DNA from: Victivallaceae bacterium | GTDB taxonomy: Bacteria; Verrucomicrobiota; Lentisphaeria; Victivallales; Victivallaceae | Assembly: GCA_024405735.1 (NCBI GenBank) | Contig: JAKSOF010000010.1 | Location: forward strand, 1-64,000 | Reading direction: 5' to 3' | Length of the DNA stretch: 64,000 nt | Shown: positions 45,327 through 52,842 of the stretch, one piece after another | How the letters are laid out: every line of letters begins with the position of its first letter | Position numbering within the stretch: the stretch's first letter is position 1 | Position numbers and translations under genes: made by a program | The notes under the pieces: generated by a model | Databases searched by the model: none | What the model saw: the letters and a program-made list of their open reading frames with translations, nothing else | What the model was told of the DNA's origin: nothing

Positions 45327-45566
45327 GGGGAGTATCGCATATCAGGCAGTCGGGCGGGCGAAGCGGCAGAGCGGAGCATTAGCCTGCGTGGGACGCAGGT
45401 CCTTTTTGCAGTAACAAACAGACAAGACCGCGGAGATTTGCGGGGACAAACGTTTAAAGCGCGAACAAAGCGATCATCCGCAAATATCTGCGGCAGGTAC
45501 AAAGCCCCGCCCCTGGCGGGTTGAGAGAGCCACGAGAGGCGAAACCAGCCTCTCGTGCTCCCATTA
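45327..45566 (+). repeat. Dispersed 3'-end element, copy C
   Basis: Same order as copy A. Left arm CCGCGGAGATTTGCGG at 45428-45443, right arm CCGCAAATATCTGCGG at 45478-45493, hairpin CCCGCC-cct-GGCGGG at 45506-45520, last hairpin CACGAGAGGC-gaaacca-GCCTCTCGTG at 45531-45557. The last hairpin faces the aconitase stop about 30 bases away, so orientation to the gene is the same as in copies A and B. Confidence 0.8.
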
Positions 45567-45596
45567 CATCAATTTTTGACACTTTAAGGCGTTTTT

Positions 45597-47537
45597 CTAT
45601 TTCACGTTGAGCCGGCCGCCGGCGAGGATGATGTCGATGTCCTCGCGACTTAAGGTGTGGTGGAAACTAAGTTCCTTGACACTGCCGTCGGCTTTGCGCA
45701 ATTTGCCGCAGACACCTTTGCCTTCGGCAAGCTGTTCGCGGATGCGGTCGATCTCGATGGCGTCGCCTTCTTCGATGGCGTCGTATTGGGCAACGTCGTC
45801 AAAAAGCAAGGGAACGATGCCGAAATTGACGAGATTCGCGCGGTGGATGCGCTCGATGGCGAGTGCGGCGACGACCTTGACGCCGAGGTACATCGGGCAG
45901 ATCGCGGCGTGTTCGCGGCTGGAGCCCTGCCCGTAACTGTCGCGGCCGACGATGATGCCGTGACGTCCGGAATCGCGGACGTTTGAAGCGCGTTCGGCGA
46001 AACTCGGTTTGCCGTTGACGGTGAAGCATTCAAAAACGACTTTGGAGTATGCCGGGATATTGCTGCGCAACTTGAGGTGGACACCGGCGGGCATGATGTG
46101 ATCGGTCGTGATCTTGTCGCCGACTTTGATGACGACGACGCCGTCGATCTTTTCGGGAAGCGCGGCGTTGCGGGGCGGTTCGCCGATGGTCGGCTTGCGG
46201 ACGATCAAAGTTCCGGCTTTCGGCTGTTGCAAAAGCGCATCTTCGTTGATGAATTCGGCGGGCTCCTCCGGCACCGGCGCCGCGAAACCGAGCATCCGGG
46301 GATCGGTGAAAACGCCGGTCAGCGCGGTGGCGACGGCGGTTTCAGGGCTGACCAGATAGGACTGATCGCCCTTGGTGCCGCTGCGTCCGGCGAAGTTGCG
46401 GTTGAAAGTCCGCACCGTGATCGTATCGTTGGCGGGGCTTTGCCCCTGCCCGATGCAGGGACCGCAACCGACTTCGAGAATACGGGCTCCGGCGGCGACG
46501 AGGTCGGCGAGCATCCCGTTGGAAGCGAGCATTTCCAGCACGGCGCGGCTGCCGGGGGCGATCGCCAGCGTCACATCGGGACTGATGCGGCGGCCGTGAA
46601 GCGCCATCGCGACGAGCGCGAGGTCGCGGTAACCGCCGTTGGTGCAACTGCCGATCAAGACCTGATCGACCTTTTTTCCGGCGAGGTCGGAAACCTTGAC
46701 GATGTTGTCGGGACTGGAAGGCGCGGCGGCAAGCGGCTGAAGCGTATCCAGGTCGATTTCGATGACGCGGTCATATTCCGCATCGGGATCGGCGGCAAGC
46801 GCGACGAAACCTTCTTCGCGGTGCTGTTGTTTGAGCCAGCGAAGCGTCGTTTCATCCGAGGGGAAAATGCTCGTCGTCACGCCGAGTTCCGCGCCCATAT
46901 TGGTGATCGTCGCGCGCTGGGGCACGCCGAGCGAAGCGACGCCGTCCCCGAAATATTCGACGATGCACCCGACATTGCCCTTGGTCGTCAAGATGGAAAG
47001 CAGTTTCAGGATCACATCCTTGGCGGCGCACCACGGCTGAAGTTTGCCGGTCAACTTGACGCCGATGACTTTGGGATAAGGAATATGAAAGGCCTTGCCC
47101 GCCATCGCCAATGCGACATCGAGACCGCCCGCACCGATCGCCATCATCCCGATGCCGCCGCCCGTCGGCGTATGGCTGTCGGAGCCGATCAGCGTCTTGC
47201 CCGGCAAACCGAAACGCTCCAGATGCAACTGATGGCAGATACCGTTGCCGGGGGGCGAAAAGATCACGCCCTTGTCGGCGGCGACGCTTTGCAGATAAAG
47301 GTGATCGTTGCGGTTTTCGGGACCGTTCTGCATCATATTGTGGTCGACGTAGGAAACGGAAAGTTCAGTCGCGACTTTGGCGGTGCCGATCGCTTCCAAT
47401 TCGAGATACGCCATCGTGCCGGTCGCATCCTGCGTGAGCGTCTGGTCGATCCTGATCGCGACGGGTTCGCCGGGGACCCGGCTGCCGGAAACAAAATGCG
47501 CGTCGATGATTTTCTGGGTTACTGTGCCGTGAGCCAT
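45597..47537 (-). CDS. acn: Aconitate hydratase
   Basis: Iron-sulfur enzyme that isomerises citrate to isocitrate. About 646 residues, the short (Aquifex-like) aconitase class. Substrate and cluster residues are seen in IGSDSHTPTGGGIG, LIGSCTNGGYRD and VGCGPCIGQGQSP (the cluster cysteines), then the swivel domain with TTDHIMPAG and RDSYGQGSSREHAA. The start at 47537 (MAHGTVTQ) is chosen because the frame runs upstream without similarity and the promoter lies there. It ends facing dispersed element C. Confidence 0.94.
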   Translation of the reverse strand: MAHGTVTQKIIDAHFVSGSRVPGEPVAIRIDQTLTQDATGTMAYLELEAIGTAKVATELSVSYVDHNMMQNGPENRNDHLYLQSVAADKGVIFSPPGNGICHQLHLERFGLPGKTLIGSDSHTPTGGGIGMMAIGAGGLDVALAMAGKAFHIPYPKVIGVKLTGKLQPWCAAKDVILKLLSILTTKGNVGCIVEYFGDGVASLGVPQRATITNMGAELGVTTSIFPSDETTLRWLKQQHREEGFVALAADPDAEYDRVIEIDLDTLQPLAAAPSSPDNIVKVSDLAGKKVDQVLIGSCTNGGYRDLALVAMALHGRRISPDVTLAIAPGSRAVLEMLASNGMLADLVAAGARILEVGCGPCIGQGQSPANDTITVRTFNRNFAGRSGTKGDQSYLVSPETAVATALTGVFTDPRMLGFAAPVPEEPAEFINEDALLQQPKAGTLIVRKPTIGEPPRNAALPEKIDGVVVIKVGDKITTDHIMPAGVHLKLRSNIPAYSKVVFECFTVNGKPSFAERASNVRDSGRHGIIVGRDSYGQGSSREHAAICPMYLGVKVVAALAIERIHRANLVNFGIVPLLFDDVAQYDAIEEGDAIEIDRIREQLAEGKGVCGKLRKADGSVKELSFHHTLSREDIDIILAGGRLNVK

Positions 47538-47578
47538 AAAAAATACTCCTGAAATGGGGTTGAATATACCGTTTTTAT

Positions 47579-47607
47579 AATATAACGGAAAAACGCCTTG
47601 CTTGCAA
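47579..47607 (-). promoter_or_regulatory. Promoter of aconitase
   Basis: Read on the minus strand: TTGCAA, 17 bases, TATATT, about 42 bases before the ATG. Confidence 0.65.
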
Positions 47608-47625
47608 CTTGAAAGGCGTAAAAAA

Positions 47626-48471
47626 TCAGCGCTTCCTCGCCGCGAGCGTCGCGAACGCATCGTCGGGAACGGCAAGTCCTCCCATGCCCGTACCGAGTTG
47701 CGCCGTCGAGTGTTCCCCGTGAAAGTCGCTTCCGCCGCTGATGCCGAGGCCGAAATCCTGCGCCGTCTGCAAAAGCATCTGCGTTTCGGGGGGGCCGAAA
47801 AGGGAGTAGTAGCACTCCAGCGCATCCAGTCCGAGCGGCGCGAATTTCTTACAGAAACGGCGGACAAAGGCGGATTCGTTGCGCTGACGGTAGACGGGAT
47901 GCGCCCAGACGGCGACGCCGTGCGCCGCGTGAATGACGTCGATCGCCGTTGCGGGATCGGGCGTCTTGCGCCGGACGTAAGCGGGACGGTCGCGCCCGAG
48001 CAGTTTGCGGAAAACTTCCTGCAAATCCGAAAAACCGTAGATCCGGCGGAGCGCGGCGGCAAAATGCGGACGTCCGATGGCGGAAGCATCGGAAAAACGG
48101 GAAAATTCCGGCTCGCCGGCGTCAAGCGGATAGCCGAGCGAAGCAAGTTTCCGGAAAATCATTTCGTTGCGGCGACACCGCTCTTCGCGCTGACGCTCCA
48201 GAAACTCCAGCAAAACATCGTTGTGCGGATCGATAAAAAGTCCGACGATGTGGATCTCCTTGCCGGAATAATCGGTGGAAATCTCCACCCCCGGCACGGC
48301 GATCAGATCGGGATACGCTTTTGCCGCTTCGCAAAAAGCGTCGATGCCCGTCACCGTGTCGTGATCGGTCAGCGCGACGGCTCCAAGCGGGATCGCGGCG
48401 GCGAGTTCCGGGATCTTTTCCGGCGGTACGGTCCCGTCGGATGCGCAACTGTGGGTGTGCAAATCGATCAA
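47626..48471 (-). CDS. PHP-domain phosphoesterase (TrpH/YciV-like)
   Basis: A 281-residue polymerase-histidinol-phosphatase domain protein. Metal motifs IDLHTHSCASDG, LTDHDTV, PGVEIST, IHIVG, WAHPVY and GGSDFHGE are all visible. E. coli YciV (RNase AM) of this family hydrolyses 3',5'-nucleoside bisphosphates and trims short RNA 5' ends. It follows the amino-acid-binding lipoprotein gene by 35 bases and may share its transcript. Confidence 0.88.
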   Translation of the reverse strand: MIDLHTHSCASDGTVPPEKIPELAAAIPLGAVALTDHDTVTGIDAFCEAAKAYPDLIAVPGVEISTDYSGKEIHIVGLFIDPHNDVLLEFLERQREERCRRNEMIFRKLASLGYPLDAGEPEFSRFSDASAIGRPHFAAALRRIYGFSDLQEVFRKLLGRDRPAYVRRKTPDPATAIDVIHAAHGVAVWAHPVYRQRNESAFVRRFCKKFAPLGLDALECYYSLFGPPETQMLLQTAQDFGLGISGGSDFHGEHSTAQLGTGMGGLAVPDDAFATLAARKR

Positions 48472-48506
48472 CGCGCCGCCTCCCCGGTCGGGATAAAAAG
48501 CCGGAT

Positions 48507-49256
48507 CTACCGGGAAATGTGTTTCCCGATGATCTCCTGCAAGCGACCGGATCGTTTCAGTTTTTCCACCTCGGCGTTGAATTGCCGGAGCAATCCGGCA
48601 TCGTTTTTGTTCAAGCCGAAAGCATATTCCTCCTCGGTCAGCGCACCGGGAAGAATTTTCAGTTTGCCGTTGTATTCCGCGAGAAGTTCTTTGACCGGAT
48701 CGCCGTCGTAGACAACGGCGTCCAAAGTCCCTGCCGCCAACGCCGCCACGGCAAGTTCGGCATTTTCAAAACGCTCCGGCTCGTGAAGATTTTTGGAAAC
48801 AAACGCGTCTCCGCTCGTACCCTGCTTTACGCCGATGCGGATATTGGCATCTTTCAGCGCGTCTGCATTGGCGATCGCGGAATCCTGCGGGACGACGACC
48901 ACCTGACTCCCTTTGCGGTAAGGCTCGGAAAAAGCGATCTGCTCTTTGCGCGCTTCCGTGACCGTGATGCCGGATGCGGCGATGTCGCATTTTCCCTTTT
49001 CGACCGAAAGGATCACCGAATCGAATTTCATCACGACGATCTCCAGTTCGCACCCGATATTTTGTGCGATTTCCCGGGCAATATCGACGTCAATGCCGGT
49101 AACTTCGCCGTTTTTAACGCTGACATAAGGCGGGAAGGACGTTTCCACCGCCATACGCAAGACCCTTTTTTTCCCGTCGTTTTTGCCGCATCCGGAAAGA
49201 ATCAACGCTCCGGCGGCAAAAACCGCCGTCAGCGACAACATCATCCACTTTTTCAT
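48507..49256 (-). CDS. Amino-acid ABC transporter substrate-binding lipoprotein
   Basis: Family 3 solute-binding protein, about 249 residues. The lipobox is LILSGC near residues 17-22. The binding domain shows MAVETSFPPYVSVKNGEVTG-like start (ETSFPPYVSVKNGEVTGID), FDSVILSVEKGKCDI, GITVTEARKEQIAFSEPY and VGVKQGTSG-like strand (IGVKQGTSGDAF), typical for polar amino acids. No permease or ATPase gene adjoins it, so it serves a transporter encoded elsewhere or acts as a sensor. The start at 49256 gives a standard signal peptide; the frame upstream does not. Confidence 0.9.
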   Translation of the reverse strand: MKKWMMLSLTAVFAAGALILSGCGKNDGKKRVLRMAVETSFPPYVSVKNGEVTGIDVDIAREIAQNIGCELEIVVMKFDSVILSVEKGKCDIAASGITVTEARKEQIAFSEPYRKGSQVVVVPQDSAIANADALKDANIRIGVKQGTSGDAFVSKNLHEPERFENAELAVAALAAGTLDAVVYDGDPVKELLAEYNGKLKILPGALTEEEYAFGLNKNDAGLLRQFNAEVEKLKRSGRLQEIIGKHISR

Positions 49257-49296
49257 ACTCCTGCTTCCTTTCACAGCGAAAATAAACACATATTAT

Positions 49297-49325
49297 AATA
49301 TGCCGTACCTTTACCGCTTTTTCAA
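49297..49325 (-). promoter_or_regulatory. Promoter of the substrate-binding protein gene
   Basis: Read on the minus strand: TTGAAA, 17 bases, CATATT (a one-base variant of the usual TATATT). Confidence 0.55.
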
Positions 49326-49353
49326 GTGATCTGATGATTTTTCATACCGGCAT

Positions 49354-49380
49354 AAAAAACGGGCGGCAAACTGCCGCCCG
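49354..49380 (-). terminator. Intrinsic terminator after the repeat protein gene
   Basis: On the minus strand CGGGCGGCA/TGCCGCCCG with a three-base loop, followed by six T. It lies about 20 bases past the stop. Confidence 0.92.
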
Positions 49381-49398
49381 GTGGAAATGAAATTGCGA

Positions 49399-52300
49399 CT
49401 ATTTGATGACCGCAAAGAATTGGTTCTTCTCCGGAGCATCGTTCCAGTCGGTATCGACCTCAATGCTGCCGCTCTTGATCTCCTTGGCGAACTTCTCTTG
49501 CACAAAGTCATACAACTCACCATCGACGAGGTGCAACTTCGCACCTTTGCCGACCGTCATCTTGAAGCCGTCGTCGATCTCGTCGGCGCCGAGCCAGACT
49601 TCAGCATTCTTGCCGACCGAGAGCGTATCTTTGCCGACGCCGAAATCAAGATCATCGATCCGGGCTGTCATATCGTTGCCGAAAGTCAACGTATCGTTGC
49701 CCGCGCCGAGATCAAGCCTTTCCGCCGTAAACACACCGCCAGCCAGCGTCACTTTATCGTTGCCCGCACCCAACGTGATCGCTTTGGCGGCAAAGACCGA
49801 ATCCTTGCCGACGCTCAATGTATCGTTACCCTTTTTCATCGTGACATTGCCGACATTAACCTTGCTGTAATTGCCGAAGGTCATTTTTGCGCTCTTGGCT
49901 TCGTCATCAAACGCCACGTTTCCTGCGGTCAATTCCGTTTCATTGCCGTCGCCGATCTTGCCCGACGCACTCGTCAACGTCGTAACATTTGTGATGTCAC
50001 CATTGATCGTAACTTCCGCCAACGCGCCGATCGTCAATGTATCCGTACCATCGCCGAAATCAAGCGATGCCGCCGTAAACGTACCGCCCGAAATCGTCAG
50101 CTTGTCGTTGCCCGCGCCGAGTTTGATCTCTCCGGCGCTGAACGTACCGCCACCGAAACTCAAGGTGTCGTTACCCGCGCCCATTTCGATCGCACCGCTT
50201 TGCCAAACGCTATATTTGCCGACGCTCAATGTGTCGTTACCTTTTTTCATCGTGACATTGCCGACATTAACCTTGCTGTAATTGCCGAAGGTCATTTTTG
50301 CGCTCTTGGCTTCGTCATCAAACGCCACGTTTCCTGCGGTCAATTCCGTTTCATTGCCGTCGCCGATCTTGCCCGATGCCGCCGTCAGCGTCGTGATGTC
50401 CGCGATGGTACCGCCGGTAAATTTTTCATCCTCGGATATTTCACCGATCTTGACTTCCGCCAACGTGCCGATGCTCAACGTATCGTTGCCCTTGCCGAAG
50501 TCAAGCGATGCCGCCGTAAACTCGCCGCCCGAAATCGTCAGTTTGTCGTTGCCGCTGTAGAAATTAATTGCGCCGCTTTCCCAAACGCTGTCTTTGCCGA
50601 TAGTCAACGTATCGTTGCCGTCTGTCATATTGACCTTTGCCACATCGACTTTATTGTAATTACCGAACGTGAATTTTGCACTGTTTCCGGTAGCACGGAG
50701 AGTTCCGGAGGCTGTCAATTGCGTGTATTGCGGCTTACCGTTCTTGCCGACACTTCCGTTGGCAAACGTCAAATTGCTGACTTTGACCACATCTCCCGTT
50801 AACGATTTTTCTTTGTTTCCCTTTATCGTGACAACAGAATTCGAGCCGACGGAAATACTGTTCTTTTGACTTTCGCGGAAGATGATTTCATCCACCGTGA
50901 AAGTCGAATCTTTGCCGATGCTCAACGAACCGCCCATCGTCGGCATATCAAGATATGCCAACTCGACGACGCTGTTGTTGCCAAACGTCATTTTTGCATT
51001 CTTGGCGCTGGTGTCAAACGTCACCGTACCGGCGGTCAATTTCGTTTCGTTTCCGCTCTTGCCCGCCGAGGAAGTCAGCGTCTCGACATCCTTGATGTCA
51101 CCATCGATCGTAACTTTTGCCGACGCGCCGATGCTCAACGTATCGTTGCCCGCGCCGAAGTCAAGCGATGCCGCCGTAAACTCGCCGCCCGAAATCGTCA
51201 GCTTGTCGTTGCCGCCGAAGAACTCAATCGCGTCGCTTTCCCAGACGCTGTCTTTGCCGATAGTCAACGTATCGTTGCCCGACGTCATCTCAATGCTTTG
51301 AAGCGTCAGGTTGCTGTCGTTTCCTGCCGAAAACTTGGCGTTTTTCACCTTGAACGACAGCGCACCGTTGATGGCAAGAGAGGAAGCAACCTGCTTCCCG
51401 GCAGCGACCGACAGCGAATCGACCGCGACCGCACCGTCGATCACATTGCCCGCATCGGAAACCGACAATTTGCCGACGTTTATCTTGCCGGGATCGTCCG
51501 CAACAGTTCCGCTCTTGAGGACCAACTCTTTGGCTCCGACGGAAGCCGTGCCGCCAAGCAACACGCCGCCGTTTTGCACCGTCAGTTTCTTAAAATCCTG
51601 TCTTAAAAATTTTGCGTCGATCGTTTCCTCTTTTCCGTCGATCACATAGGTCGAACCGTAAGTCACAGTCAACGTGCCGGGGACAACGGTGATATCGTAC
51701 TCGTTTGACACGTCGGTTTTGCCGCGCATGACCTGCAAAGTCGCCGTATTTTGCGCCTCGCCGATGTCGGTGATACTTCCCGTCACCGTCACGATCAACT
51801 TGTCGCCTTTTTGCGTTTTGCCGGAAACGGTGTATTTCTTTGCCGTCAGCGCCTTGCCGTTGTAAGCCTTTTGGGCATTCGCCGTAGAGATCGTGATCGC
51901 AGTGCGCGGCAACACCGTCAAATCGCCCGCAACTTGCGTGATATTATAGTTCGACGGTTTTGTATTGTCGGCAAGAGTATAAGTGAATTCGTTTTTGCTT
52001 GTACCGACTTCCGTCTGACTGCCCGTTACGGTATAAGTTGCGCCCTCGCCCGCCGCCCATCCGGCGCCAGAAACCGTGACCGTGTCACAGGTCAACGGCG
52101 TTCCGTCGTATACCTTTTGGGCGCTTCCACTCGTCAACGTCACTTGACGCGGCGTCACCGTCAACGTCCCGTCGTACGTTGTAACCGCGTATTCTCCGGT
52201 CACGTCCACTTCTCCGCGCATCACTTTGTAACTTGTGACTTTATTCGCCGTTTCCCCGGCATCCGTGATCGACCCCTCAACTGTCGCATTGACCGTGTCG

Positions 52301-52815
52301 CCTTCCTTCACTCCGGCAAACGTATACCCTGCCGTCAAGGCTTTGCCGTCATAGACCTTGCTGCCGCTATCGGCAGTGATTGTGATCGCGGTGCGCATAT
52401 CCGTGTTCAAACTTACAGAAGGAGTGTAAACCGGTTTCTCGGAGGAACCGGCAAAAACGTCCGCGCGGAAAACCCATATGCCGGGATCATACCCATACTT
52501 GTCAAGTACGTAACTTGTGGAGGTTCCGCGCCCCTCCTCTTTATTTACCCATGTTTCCGCACCGCCGTTGATACTCAAATAAAGATCGTAAGTATGAAAA
52601 CCTTCCTGAAAATTCCCAAAGACAAGATCGACTTGTGTGGCATTCTGCGTCGCGCTTAACGTAACGGGGAGATCGACCTCGTCGGAACCAGAACAAAGCT
52701 CATCTGCCGAAGTACCGCAAAGGTCATCAGTCGGACAGTCAACATAACATTCTCCTCCATTACTCTTGCTGGAAAAGACGAAAAGTTGAGGGGACCCATA
52801 GGCAAATGATTCCAT
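49399..52815 (-). CDS. Large repeat protein with MBG and GNDxL repeats
   Basis: 1,138 residues. An N-terminal region with four close cysteines (residues 23-41) and a beta domain is followed by three MBG/YDG-type repeats at about 141-222, 223-303 and 304-386 (SGSKVYDGKALTAGYTF, SAQKVYDGTPLTCDTV, NAQKAYNGKALTAKKY). From about 500 to 1,090 come many units resembling RTX nonapeptides (SGNDTLTIG, AGNDKLTISGG). The repeats resemble surface adhesins that bind calcium, yet no signal peptide or anchor is visible. A C-terminal type I secretion signal is possible. A near-identical 411-bp-offset duplication is listed separately. Preceded by AGGAG and only 27 bases from the WecA-like gene, so probably in its transcript. 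Confidence 0.75.
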   Translation of the reverse strand: MESFAYGSPQLFVFSSKSNGGECYVDCPTDDLCGTSADELCSGSDEVDLPVTLSATQNATQVDLVFGNFQEGFHTYDLYLSINGGAETWVNKEEGRGTSTSYVLDKYGYDPGIWVFRADVFAGSSEKPVYTPSVSLNTDMRTAITITADSGSKVYDGKALTAGYTFAGVKEGDTVNATVEGSITDAGETANKVTSYKVMRGEVDVTGEYAVTTYDGTLTVTPRQVTLTSGSAQKVYDGTPLTCDTVTVSGAGWAAGEGATYTVTGSQTEVGTSKNEFTYTLADNTKPSNYNITQVAGDLTVLPRTAITISTANAQKAYNGKALTAKKYTVSGKTQKGDKLIVTVTGSITDIGEAQNTATLQVMRGKTDVSNEYDITVVPGTLTVTYGSTYVIDGKEETIDAKFLRQDFKKLTVQNGGVLLGGTASVGAKELVLKSGTVADDPGKINVGKLSVSDAGNVIDGAVAVDSLSVAAGKQVASSLAINGALSFKVKNAKFSAGNDSNLTLQSIEMTSGNDTLTIGKDSVWESDAIEFFGGNDKLTISGGEFTAASLDFGAGNDTLSIGASAKVTIDGDIKDVETLTSSAGKSGNETKLTAGTVTFDTSAKNAKMTFGNNSVVELAYLDMPTMGGSLSIGKDSTFTVDEIIFRESQKNSISVGSNSVVTIKGNKEKSLTGDVVKVSNLTFANGSVGKNGKPQYTQLTASGTLRATGNSAKFTFGNYNKVDVAKVNMTDGNDTLTIGKDSVWESGAINFYSGNDKLTISGGEFTAASLDFGKGNDTLSIGTLAEVKIGEISEDEKFTGGTIADITTLTAASGKIGDGNETELTAGNVAFDDEAKSAKMTFGNYSKVNVGNVTMKKGNDTLSVGKYSVWQSGAIEMGAGNDTLSFGGGTFSAGEIKLGAGNDKLTISGGTFTAASLDFGDGTDTLTIGALAEVTINGDITNVTTLTSASGKIGDGNETELTAGNVAFDDEAKSAKMTFGNYSKVNVGNVTMKKGNDTLSVGKDSVFAAKAITLGAGNDKVTLAGGVFTAERLDLGAGNDTLTFGNDMTARIDDLDFGVGKDTLSVGKNAEVWLGADEIDDGFKMTVGKGAKLHLVDGELYDFVQEKFAKEIKSGSIEVDTDWNDAPEKNQFFAVIK
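49832..50376. repeat. Near-identical internal duplication in the repeat protein gene
   Basis: Bases 49832-49965 and 50243-50376 are identical over 134 bp, with only two differences in the preceding 21 bases. The offset is 411 bp, or 137 codons. Lack of synonymous change suggests a recent duplication or gene conversion. Confidence 0.9.
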
Positions 52816-52842
52816 TTTACACTCCTATATTATGATCTGACA

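Noticed and set aside
49811-50560. Plus-strand frames of 136 and 92 codons with matching ends
   Set aside because: They are reflections of the duplicated segment of the minus-strand repeat protein.
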